DNA of 51,255 bases from a virus. Location: the IMG/VR virus record IMGVR_UViG_3300017963_000338, positions 1-51,255 of that record; one strand, written 5' to 3'. The position numbers and the translations under genes are program-made. Position 1 is the stretch's first letter. Each line of letters begins with the position of its first letter. This document shows, piece after piece, positions 16,351 through 23,228 of this stretch. Under the pieces are notes generated by a model. It was not told where the DNA came from and searched no databases. It saw only the letters and a list, made by a program, of their open reading frames with translations.

Positions 16351-17102
16351 AAAGCCCTCCTAACTCTAATCGCGTTTTTCATTTGCTGATGGTAAAGGTC
16401 TTGATCCGTAAAATCGTAGGTGGATGGAACCACCTTCCCTCGAGGGAATGGGTGCATGATTTTTGCTGTAAGTCCTTTAGGGATAGAACGTTCCACCCCG
16501 TACCAGTTACCAAAAGTTACTCCATAAATAACGTCGTACTCCTTCCTACAACTAAAAAGGTCTTGATCCATAAACTCAAAGCAACGGTACCCTGACTGAC
16601 TAGCTAGCTGACGGAAGCTGTGCATCGTTCGGTTTTCAGGGGGACCGAATAGACCGATTCTAGCAGGAGGCAAAATGCCATTATCGACTAGTGTGTATAG
16701 GTCGACAAGGGCTTGCGTTGGATGACTCTTAGTACCCTGCCCACCATCAATAACTGGGATGTCTATGTCAGACACAAACTCCTCAAAATCGTTGCCCCAT
16801 AACCTAACAACACACAGATCACAGGATTGGGCTACTGCGAAGCCAAAGTCCCGCAACGGTTCATTATCGCGACGCTCAGTGACCGTAATTACACCCATAC
16901 CCAGATCGATCGCTGCTCGTTCGAATGAGCAGCGGGTTCGTACCGATTGTGTTACGAACACGGAGCCGAACACCTTCGGCGGTTGTATGCTAGGTCCCTG
17001 CCAACATTTGCTGACAGACCTAAACACTTCGGTCACTGAAACTACCCTATTTCCGACCGAGAAGTTTCCAGGTCTAAACTCTCCAAGGTTTCCCATCTCC
17101 AT
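16323..17102 (-). CDS. Aspartate/ornithine carbamoyltransferase-family enzyme with altered acceptor site
   Basis: 259 residues, about 50 shorter than PyrB. The carbamoyl-phosphate-binding residues are present: SVRTRCSFE (53-61, for STRTRTSFE), VVRLWG, and SHPTQALVDLYTL (H127-Q130). NRTMHSF (R158) and HPFPR (217-221) and the C-terminal YHQQMKNAIRVRRAL also match. In contrast the RVQKER acceptor motif that binds aspartate is replaced by GVTFGNWYGVERS (194-206), and the 80s-loop Lys-Gly-Glu is not visible. It therefore probably binds carbamoyl phosphate but carbamoylates another amine. It overlaps the ADDT-like gene by 61 bases and the AsnS-like gene by 28. Inferred role: carbamoylation of an amino group on the hypermodified thymidine. 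A host-type pyrimidine gene is the alternative. Confidence 0.82.
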   Translation of the reverse strand: MEMGNLGEFRPGNFSVGNRVVSVTEVFRSVSKCWQGPSIQPPKVFGSVFVTQSVRTRCSFERAAIDLGMGVITVTERRDNEPLRDFGFAVAQSCDLCVVRLWGNDFEEFVSDIDIPVIDGGQGTKSHPTQALVDLYTLVDNGILPPARIGLFGPPENRTMHSFRQLASQSGYRCFEFMDQDLFSCRKEYDVIYGVTFGNWYGVERSIPKGLTAKIMHPFPRGKVVPSTYDFTDQDLYHQQMKNAIRVRRALCAVLLDSM

Positions 17103-18004
17103 GGTATTGCTCCATATTTCTTGTATAGGATCTTTCTACGTTTATCCACACCATTCCAGCCACTAAACTCACCTAGCACGCGATGATCGAATATCTCTGC
17201 TCGAGAAGCATAGACCGGCTCTAATAGCTTGTTAGGAGCCTTTGAACTGGTGAGTGTGGCGAGTACAACGTCGGCACAGTTTCCACTGTAGAACTTACCG
17301 TTATACATTCCTTTGAAATCACACAAACAACTTTCCATCTCAGCGATACCGAGTGGCCACCGTGTATTTCCTATCTTATTAGCGACTGACCTTGTTACAA
17401 TCTCGCCCCATCTGTCAAGTTGTGCAATTACTTTATCCGAATTGCCACCAGGGTCCTTGAAGAATAGGCCGAGCCCTTTTCGTGGACTAGCACTAGCACG
17501 GTGGCACATATCACACGGGGTAACATGACTCCAAGTCGTGTACTTCAGCACTTCTCCCAGTTTCATCCCAGCCCATCGGTTATTGCCGCGAACTTCACGA
17601 ACTACTTGATCAATCCAGTAGAAGTCATGCCTACCGTCCCCAGTCATACCCCGTTCAATCCATTTAGTGAGACTACCGTACTTTTTCTTCAGAGACCAAA
17701 GCGATTCCCAATGCCGTTCATACTCGTTGCCGGGATTTAAGTTCCTACGCTGGAATCGCAACGGATACTTCCGCTTCAGCTTTCGCACTTGTTTGGGATG
17801 ATCATGAAAGCACCACACCCCACTTGCGATATTGTAATGACCCACATAACACATCGCATACCAGATCGAGTCTTCCTTTTCCATGTCTTTACATAACCAA
17901 TCCAGCATAGGATACATAGGGTCAAAGTCCCCCGTCTCCATCGCTTTGTGGGTCATATTCGCTAAATCTGCAAGGAGTTTTTGATTGGGAATAAGTTTAG
18001 GCAT
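17042..18004 (-). CDS. Amino-acid:DNA transferase-like protein (ADDT / aGPT-PPlase family)
   Basis: 320 residues. The helical architecture and segments such as WYAMCYVGHYNIASGVWCF (about residue 47), GNNRWAGMKLGEVLKYTTW (about 139) and WPLGIAEMESCLCDFKGMYNG resemble the alpha-glutamyl/putrescinyl thymine pyrophosphorylases, which replace the pyrophosphate of 5-(PP)methyl-dU in DNA with an amino acid or amine. A CDMC motif (about 166) may bind metal. It overlaps the kinase stop/start by 8 bases and the carbamoyltransferase start by 61. The family call rests on memory of the fold's conserved words and on context, so is good but not certain. Confidence 0.7.
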   Translation of the reverse strand: MPKLIPNQKLLADLANMTHKAMETGDFDPMYPMLDWLCKDMEKEDSIWYAMCYVGHYNIASGVWCFHDHPKQVRKLKRKYPLRFQRRNLNPGNEYERHWESLWSLKKKYGSLTKWIERGMTGDGRHDFYWIDQVVREVRGNNRWAGMKLGEVLKYTTWSHVTPCDMCHRASASPRKGLGLFFKDPGGNSDKVIAQLDRWGEIVTRSVANKIGNTRWPLGIAEMESCLCDFKGMYNGKFYSGNCADVVLATLTSSKAPNKLLEPVYASRAEIFDHRVLGEFSGWNGVDKRRKILYKKYGAIPWRWETLESLDLETSRSEIG

Positions 18005-18536
18005 TGAGGAGCTCCAAGACTTGTGGCATAGGGTCGCGGTGATTCAAGACGACTATATTATGACCAGCTTCTCCCATCTTAACCCTGACGTTTGTCCAAA
18101 TCTGCCTGTAGTCATTCTTGAGATGAAAGGGGTTGAATGGTTTGGTCCTACCAGCGTGGAACCGTCGTTTCCTCACACGGGCGATACACACTTCCTCAGG
18201 CGTGTCTAGGAATAGAAACGTGTAGTCCCCTAGCTCTTCGGCTAACTCGTGGTACCGCTTGAACGTGTGGGAGACAAGAATACCCTCAAGGATGGTGTGG
18301 TGGTACTTCTCCTTGAACAATCGCACCCTCCGGCACACTTCGTCGGCACTCTTAATACCGTCGCAACCCCCGCAGATGTTACGATACTTGCCGAGAATCC
18401 CAGTGTCTAGTTGCTGACTGTAGTAGCCAAGGTGGATACCGAGTTGTTCAACTGGTTCAAAGTCGAACTTTTTCAACAACTGATGCACGATCCAACTCTT
18501 ACCGCTACCATGTGTTCCACGTATGTCAAAAATCAT
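17997..18536 (-). CDS. P-loop kinase, probable 5-hydroxymethyl-dU DNA kinase
   Basis: 179 residues. Walker A GTHGSGKS (7-14) starts a small nucleotide-kinase-like fold, with FLFLDTPEEVCIARVRKRR as a Walker B/LID-like region. Known: in phages such as ViI, M6 and SP10 a P-loop kinase with a helical partner domain phosphorylates hmdU in DNA to the pyrophosphoryl form. Here the helical partner is encoded separately at 18922-19878, with two tiny genes between. The stop overlaps the next gene's start by 8 bases. A generic nucleotide kinase is possible, but the neighbourhood strongly favours DNA-hmdU kinase. Confidence 0.78.
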   Translation of the reverse strand: MIFDIRGTHGSGKSWIVHQLLKKFDFEPVEQLGIHLGYYSQQLDTGILGKYRNICGGCDGIKSADEVCRRVRLFKEKYHHTILEGILVSHTFKRYHELAEELGDYTFLFLDTPEEVCIARVRKRRFHAGRTKPFNPFHLKNDYRQIWTNVRVKMGEAGHNIVVLNHRDPMPQVLELLNA

Positions 18537-18726
18537 CGCACATCCTTTCTAACAATAGGGCACGGATCACGGCTGCAAGGAATCCAGTGTCTCCACCATT
18601 CCTGTTAGCCGCCAGTTCCAGCCGTTCTAGTACCGCTGAACAGTGGAGACAATCAACTAGGTGATTAGCCTCATCCTGGTTGAAGGTCTGGTTCTGCTTA
18701 ATAATACAACCTTCAGCACACATCAT
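18526..18726 (-). CDS. Small Cys-containing protein in modification operon
   Basis: 66 residues (MMCAEGCIIKQNQTFNQDEANHLVDCLHC...). Cysteines at CAEGC and CLHC could bind zinc. The SD GGAGGAGG is strong. It overlaps both the kinase start (11 bases) and the preceding gene (4 bases). Function unknown; its place suggests an accessory factor for base modification. Confidence 0.55.
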   Translation of the reverse strand: MMCAEGCIIKQNQTFNQDEANHLVDCLHCSAVLERLELAANRNGGDTGFLAAVIRALLLERMCDDF

Positions 18727-18935
18727 ATTTCCTCCTCCAACTCATACTCAGAGAGTGGTTTCGTACTGGAATTGATAATGTAGGCAGTCAATGCCATCTC
18801 CCTATATTTATTGTCTGGTATCCTGTCGATAATATTGAGGTTTTCCAACTCGATGAGTGTAATAAAGTTCCTACGGTCCCCGTCGGTAAGATCACCCCAC
18901 CACTCCAACAATTCTATAAAGCTAGGCAGAGCCAT
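18723..18935 (-). CDS. Small acidic protein in modification operon
   Basis: 70 residues (MALPSFIELLEWWGDLTDGDRRNFITLIELENLNII...). The first of two tandem ATGs is too close to AAAGGAGG, so the second (18935) is used. Acidic and helical; not recognised. It overlaps the HMUDK-helical gene by 14 bases. Confidence 0.55.
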   Translation of the reverse strand: MALPSFIELLEWWGDLTDGDRRNFITLIELENLNIIDRIPDNKYREMALTAYIINSSTKPLSEYELEEEI

Positions 18936-19878
18936 CATACCTCCTTTTCATTTTGCCACCCTTGCCCCACAGAGCCCGTTCGTACTTGTCCCACTCACAC
19001 AGAGAGTGCTCTATCTCACGGAGCTCGAAGGGGGGCATATCTAAAAGAGCTAGCTTACCAGAAACCCTGGCAAGCAGTCCACGCATCTTCTCAATAGGAT
19101 GGTCTACCTTCACAAACCGCCTCGTACGCCCCGTTGGACTAATTGGAATACGCCCCTCCATTCTGGCAAGTCCCCGCTTCGCTCCAGGACCAGGATTGGC
19201 CCACGTAAGCACATCCACGGCATCCCTGAGAAGATAGGTGTAGCGAAGGTCACACACTATTTCATAAGCCATGAACTTCCCAAGGTAGTCGAACTTGAGC
19301 AACCGTTGCCATACTTTTTCAAGGCTGGAAGACTCGAGGCAGAGATCGACCAGTTCTTCACGGTCCTCCCACACAGAACTGATTGCCTTACAGACGCTCG
19401 CGATCTTACAACCTTTAGGACCGTTACCAGCTTTGATCATATACGCCCCCGTAAACACTGGTCCATGTTTCCGTGCCTTTTCCAGCACGGTAACAACATC
19501 CTTCTCGTTCCAAGTGTAGAGGTAGCAATACTCTTTCTTAACCTTCCAAGGGCTCCCGGAACACCCGTGGTTTATGGGACGACCATACCTCAACAAGTGC
19601 CCTGTAGAAATACGATTGAACCAGCGGAAAATCACCGTGGCCACGAAAATCGCTGGATCATCTGCAAAGGGTTCCCTAACGTGCCGGCGAAGCCATTGCG
19701 TAGTCTTGTCTAGTTCACGGTAAGGATTTGTGAAGAAGTAGTTCTGTAAGATCTCGTCGTCGGTCCAGGGCTTCGGCATTGCTGCTTGCTTCTTGAGGTA
19801 AATCTTATGCCGTTCTTTGATCCAATACCAGAACCTTGTGAATGGCTTCTTATGCTCCCGCACCTTTTCAACCTCCAT
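18922..19878 (-). CDS. HMUDK helical-domain protein (5-hmdU DNA kinase partner)
   Basis: 318 residues. The N-terminal segment FTRFWYWIKERHKIYLKK, then PWTDDEILQNYFFTNPYRELD, then RWFNRISTGHLL is the signature I associate with the 5-hmdU DNA kinase helical domain (earlier called aGPT-PPlase clade 2). Known members lie next to or are fused with the P-loop kinase in thymidine-hypermodifying phages. The start at 19878 has AAAGGAG at ideal spacing; an ATG ten codons upstream lies within the previous gene. Downstream are two small genes and then the kinase, so both halves of the kinase are present. Confidence 0.78.
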   Translation of the reverse strand: MEVEKVREHKKPFTRFWYWIKERHKIYLKKQAAMPKPWTDDEILQNYFFTNPYRELDKTTQWLRRHVREPFADDPAIFVATVIFRWFNRISTGHLLRYGRPINHGCSGSPWKVKKEYCYLYTWNEKDVVTVLEKARKHGPVFTGAYMIKAGNGPKGCKIASVCKAISSVWEDREELVDLCLESSSLEKVWQRLLKFDYLGKFMAYEIVCDLRYTYLLRDAVDVLTWANPGPGAKRGLARMEGRIPISPTGRTRRFVKVDHPIEKMRGLLARVSGKLALLDMPPFELREIEHSLCEWDKYERALWGKGGKMKRRYDGSA

Positions 19879-20095
19879 TAGTAGGCTCCTTTCGCACGTA
19901 TTCAGCACAGGTATGCTCTTTTAGAGTTACTTTTGGGTATGACGTAATCGTTTGGATCTGTAGACTGTTCCTTGTGGGACCAGGGACGGTTACTGCAGAG
20001 ACTGTTGGAGGGAACCTTTGACAGAAGCCCTGTCCAACTTCCCGTGGGTGTTTCTGACAGTACAAACAGGTGATACAGGTCTTAGTGAATTCCAT
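19868..20095 (-). CDS. Small cysteine-rich protein
   Basis: 75 residues with CITCLYC followed by GFCQRFPPT and HTCAEY, a pattern common in small zinc- or metal-binding proteins. The SD AAGGAG is at good spacing. It lies between DNA polymerase and the HMUDK-helical gene, overlapping the latter by 11 bases. Function unknown. Confidence 0.6.
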   Translation of the reverse strand: MEFTKTCITCLYCQKHPREVGQGFCQRFPPTVSAVTVPGPTRNSLQIQTITSYPKVTLKEHTCAEYVRKEPTNGG

Positions 20096-20106
20096 AGTAA
20101 GTCTCC

Positions 20107-22275
20107 TTATATTGAGAGGACTAGCCCTTCACTCCAGTTGTGTTCGTGGTATGTTACGCTGACGGGTGTTGGAAGTCCAATGTCTTCACCACCCAATTCC
20201 ATAAGACGTTTCAGTTCGGCAGCGATCGTACGGTTGCCTTCCCAGGGCTTCCGACCACGGAGTCTTCGTTTGGGCATGTCGAACACGAGTTCGTCGTGGA
20301 CCTGCATCACCATGTGATGGTCTGGCAAGGTTTGCAAGTAGGCGTGACATCGAACCATACCTTTCCTCATCCACCACATTGCCGTTCCCTGAGTACGGTA
20401 GTTGAGGGGGATCGTAGGCTTTACCCCTCCCCACCGATTCCTTGTGCAAAGCAGGGGATACCCCCGCTCCTTATCTACGTTCTTATCAGGTATAGTCTCA
20501 ATATACCCGTGCTTCTTGGCAAAGTCTATGCAAGCCTGATTGTGGCTATCCAGCTTGCCGAACCGTGCCTTGACAAGAGCGTGAGCCCCTTCCTTGTGAG
20601 CCGCTCGGTCAGCCGTACCGACAGAATCTACTTTTAGGACCGCCCCATACTGCACGGCAAAGTCGAAGTTCTTGCACCACTGATACCACGTCGACTCATA
20701 CTTTTTCTTACAGTGTGGTCCCACTTTTTCAAACCCTACAGCGTCCAACTCCTTCTCCCAGATTTCTGGGTAGATGGTGCTGAAGTTTAGGAGGTGGGCA
20801 CTACCATAGTAGGGCGGGATGTTTGGATGCTCAAACAACTCTATAACTTCCGGCTCTCCACACTCGTAGGCAGGTATTCTCAGCTCGATATTCTTAGCAT
20901 CTAGGCTCCACCACTCACGGCCAGGAAGAGGGCCAAACACGTAGCGGAGGTTGAACCCTTCTTTCTTACTAATGTTCTGTTCATTTGGATTGTTGCTACT
21001 ACAGCGAAGGGTACTAGTACCCGTGGGATTCAGGGAGGGGTGGAGTACCTGCCACGACTCTCCGGCTTCGGTTGGGAGGCAGAACTTTTCGTAGCTCCGC
21101 AAGTAGCTAAGGGCCGTCGCCCGCTTGCGATACTCCCTGAGGTTACGGACAAACAAACAGGCTTTTGACCGTGGATTGAGAGTAGTAGACCAGTGTTCCA
21201 ACACTTCCTTGTCCAAGCAGGGAGCCCCCTTTGGAGTCGTCTTATTGCTTACAAGTCCAAATCCACCGTGGCGACCCTTACCAAAACAAGTAGTACAAGA
21301 CTTCTTGCCTCCACCCGTCTCGTTCCACAAGTACCCTTCACCGTTACAGTCCTCGCAGGGGGTTCCCAGCAAAACGTTCGTCAGTGCCTTGCTCCTACTG
21401 CCCTTCGGTAGGTCCTTGAGCTGACCGCCAGCAGCCCGGAGACAGATGCGTTTCCGCCGTTGAGTGTCCTTCTCGTAGATGCCAATCAGTTCTACGCAAC
21501 GGTCAACGTTTAGAGTTACACCGTGAGATTCCATAGCGTAGATGACAGGCAAGAGCTTGAGGCTTTCGAGGTAGATTTTCCACAAGCCCCTCTCCTTCAA
21601 AAGCTTCTCTTGCTTTAGATAGACTAATAGGGTACTTGAACTGTCACCGTTAGCGTAGTCACTGGTGACTCCCCACCAACTATGATCCTTAGGGTAGTCC
21701 AACTGCGAAGCGAGTGTTCTAGGCACCCAAGCATCGTGCTTCCACGGTCCACACTCTTCACCCCCTCGAGCCTTTCGCTTCTTGTTACTCCCCTTCACAC
21801 TCGGCATTTCTGGCAAGCCGCTTTGGGCTAGTCGCCACGGTCGCTTTTTGAACTCTCTACGTATGTAGGAACGTGCCGCGTCAACAGCCCCCTTCATAGT
21901 GTCTTCCAACGGTTGGATGTTTATGTCTGCGTAGATCAAGGCCATCGTAGCCAGATCATGTGGCTGATTGCTGGCAAGCAAGTGACCCGCCATGAGTGTA
22001 TCCCGTGTCTTGTGCCACGGCCAGTCATTGATGCCAATCTGAGCAAGGGCACAGACATCGAATTTAGGGTTCTGCAAGACCAGGAGGTCGGCCTTTTTGA
22101 TTAACCGCTTAACGTGGTTCAAGTCCCTCCGTGGGATCTTGGGTTCTCGAGTGTAAGGGTCAACGTCCCACTCCCAGTAGATGTTCTCCATGTCTTCGTT
22201 GCAAGTAGTTACAAGGTAAGGCTTCGCACCGTGCCTCAAGTCAAGTCCGGTAGTCTCCGTGTCTAAGCTAATCAT
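20107..22275 (-). CDS. polA: DNA polymerase I family (polA) with proofreading and a DnaJ-like zinc insertion
   Basis: 722 residues. The 3'-5' exonuclease domain has SLDTETTGLD, NPKFDVCAL and YANGDSSSTLLVY. Polymerase motifs: TGTSTLRCSSNNPNEQNI, motif A WWSLDAKNIELR, motif B KNFDFAVQYG and motif C VMQVHDELVFD. Odd: residues about 307-338 hold CEDCNGEG...CTTCFGKG, two CxxCxGxG knuckles as in DnaJ zinc domains, inserted in the thumb region. Motif A also departs from the usual DYSQIELR. The start may be 22281 or 22275; the second ATG has better spacing from AAAGGG. It is the main replicative polymerase of the phage. The gene overlaps the HNH gene by 8 bases. Confidence 0.92.
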   Translation of the reverse strand: MISLDTETTGLDLRHGAKPYLVTTCNEDMENIYWEWDVDPYTREPKIPRRDLNHVKRLIKKADLLVLQNPKFDVCALAQIGINDWPWHKTRDTLMAGHLLASNQPHDLATMALIYADINIQPLEDTMKGAVDAARSYIRREFKKRPWRLAQSGLPEMPSVKGSNKKRKARGGEECGPWKHDAWVPRTLASQLDYPKDHSWWGVTSDYANGDSSSTLLVYLKQEKLLKERGLWKIYLESLKLLPVIYAMESHGVTLNVDRCVELIGIYEKDTQRRKRICLRAAGGQLKDLPKGSRSKALTNVLLGTPCEDCNGEGYLWNETGGGKKSCTTCFGKGRHGGFGLVSNKTTPKGAPCLDKEVLEHWSTTLNPRSKACLFVRNLREYRKRATALSYLRSYEKFCLPTEAGESWQVLHPSLNPTGTSTLRCSSNNPNEQNISKKEGFNLRYVFGPLPGREWWSLDAKNIELRIPAYECGEPEVIELFEHPNIPPYYGSAHLLNFSTIYPEIWEKELDAVGFEKVGPHCKKKYESTWYQWCKNFDFAVQYGAVLKVDSVGTADRAAHKEGAHALVKARFGKLDSHNQACIDFAKKHGYIETIPDKNVDKERGYPLLCTRNRWGGVKPTIPLNYRTQGTAMWWMRKGMVRCHAYLQTLPDHHMVMQVHDELVFDMPKRRLRGRKPWEGNRTIAAELKRLMELGGEDIGLPTPVSVTYHEHNWSEGLVLSI

Positions 22276-22852
22276 TCCCATAAGCCCTTTCCCAAGCCTT
22301 CTTGGTCTTGTACTTTGGCTTGTAAAGCTTACCGTTGAACACTAGTCTCCACTTCCCCCAAGGAGCCTCGTTGGAAACAAGAGTCACCTTCTTTGCTAGT
22401 CCAGCCTTTGCAAGAATCTCGTCACCGTGCCTATGGATTGCTGCGAACTTCGCGTGGGAAATCCGCCCTTCCTCGAGCAAAGCTTCCAACCGTCCACTGT
22501 GAATGTAGTTATGACAACAATGGCAAAGGGCCACGGTTTCTATGTACTCAGAACGACCTTTATGCCAGTCGATCTGGTAGGTTTCGTGGGCTTCCAACCA
22601 TTGACGGAACTTAGCTTTGCTTTTGTGGACACCGCAAGCCAAACAACAGTAGTGAGCCTTACGGTAGGCTGCTTCTCTAGTAGCCTCCCACCACTTGCTG
22701 CCCATAATGGTTCTAGGTGCTAGACCATGGAGAGGGGCAGGGATGTTTGGGTGTAAGAGTAGTTCGGGCCGAGTAACTATCTTCTTTTGTCGAGGCCTCC
22801 TAGCCCGTGTCTCCTTCAACGACTTCTGAACGTAGTCAGTAAAGTCACTCAC
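22268..22852 (-). CDS. HNH endonuclease
   Basis: 194 residues from GTG 22852, which overlaps the upstream stop as GTGA. The C-terminal half has CLACG, LEAHETYQIDWHKG (catalytic His region) and ALCHCCHNYIHSGRL, a zinc-stabilised HNH fold, preceded by a basic N-terminus (TRARRPRQKK). It is likely a nicking or double-strand DNA endonuclease. It could serve replication or recombination, or be a free-standing homing enzyme; there is no split target gene, so the former seems more likely. Confidence 0.8.
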   Translation of the reverse strand: MSDFTDYVQKSLKETRARRPRQKKIVTRPELLLHPNIPAPLHGLAPRTIMGSKWWEATREAAYRKAHYCCLACGVHKSKAKFRQWLEAHETYQIDWHKGRSEYIETVALCHCCHNYIHSGRLEALLEEGRISHAKFAAIHRHGDEILAKAGLAKKVTLVSNEAPWGKWRLVFNGKLYKPKYKTKKAWERAYGND

Positions 22853-22992
22853 TTTACCCACCCCGTCCCTAGACAAGGAACACACCTACGCCCCTTGCTA
22901 CTAACTCCCGTCCCTTGACAAGCGATGCACTCACGCTTCTTAGCTTTCTTGTGTTTCTTGCGTTTCTTTAGTCTAGCAGGAATTTTCGGCAT
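22849..22992 (-). CDS. Tiny DnaJ-like zinc-knuckle protein
   Basis: 47 residues: a basic start (MPKIPARLKKRKKHKKAKKR) then CIACQGTG...CVPCLGTG, two CxxCxGxG knuckles spaced like one DnaJ zinc site. The same motif pair is inserted in the nearby DNA polymerase, so the two may share an origin. The SD is AGGAAGGAAG. It is coupled to the HNH gene. Confidence 0.65.
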   Translation of the reverse strand: MPKIPARLKKRKKHKKAKKRECIACQGTGVSSKGRRCVPCLGTGWVK

Positions 22993-23007
22993 AGTGGCTT
23001 CCTTCCT

Positions 23008-23071
23008 GTACCGTGTGCTAGAGCAGGGACTAGGGTAGCGGATAGTCTACCTGCCCTAGCAGTGACGGTAC
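23008..23071. other. Long imperfect hairpin in leader
   Basis: Outer arms GTACCGT / ACGGTAC (7 bp) enclose GCTAGAGCAGG and CCTGCCCTAGC, giving a 64-base stem-loop. It lies between the tRNA-like gene and the 47-residue protein, in the leader of that gene. It may be a processing or attenuation structure; no poly-U follows. Confidence 0.5.
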
Positions 23072-23093
23072 CAACTACAGGGCTTCTTGTGAA

Positions 23094-23161
23094 TGGTCCT
23101 GGCAGGACTCGAACCTGCGATTGCCCTATCACAACCCTTTCGGTTGCTACCACACAGGACC
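23094..23161 (-). tRNA. tRNA-like RNA with abnormal D and anticodon arms
   Basis: The 68-base RNA has a perfect 7-bp acceptor stem (GGTCCTG / CAGGACC, discriminator A, no encoded CCA) and a perfect T arm (GCAGG-TTCGAGT-CCTGC). T8 is present. The 34 bases between position 9 and the T stem are too few for normal D and anticodon arms plus a variable loop, and I cannot form an anticodon stem with U33. The best internal hairpin is GCAAC/GTTGT with loop CGAAAGG. TTGTGAT would be a His-type anticodon loop but has no stem. It may be a degenerate tRNA or a tRNA mimic. Confidence 0.6.
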
Positions 23162-23165
23162 AGTA

Positions 23166-23218
23166 GTAGCAGGAAGAGGGGAAGCCAAGGGGCAGACTTT
23201 TATCCCCTCCCCTGCTAC
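23166..23218. other. Inverted repeat between tRNA-like RNA and SSB-like gene
   Basis: GTAGCAGG..GAGGGG pairs with CCCCTC.CCTGCTAC to form a strong hairpin with a loop of about 20 bases. No T run follows on either strand, so it is more likely an RNA processing or stability element than an intrinsic terminator. Confidence 0.5.
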
Positions 23219-23228
23219 CGTCGGCGTG

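Noticed and set aside
16323-17102. Ordinary host-type PyrB metabolic gene
   Set aside because: The aspartate-binding motif is missing and the gene overlaps DNA-modification genes on both sides; kept as a stated alternative, not the main call.
22268-22852. Homing endonuclease inside an intron or intein
   Set aside because: DNA polymerase and other neighbours are intact, with no split exon or intein splicing motifs visible.
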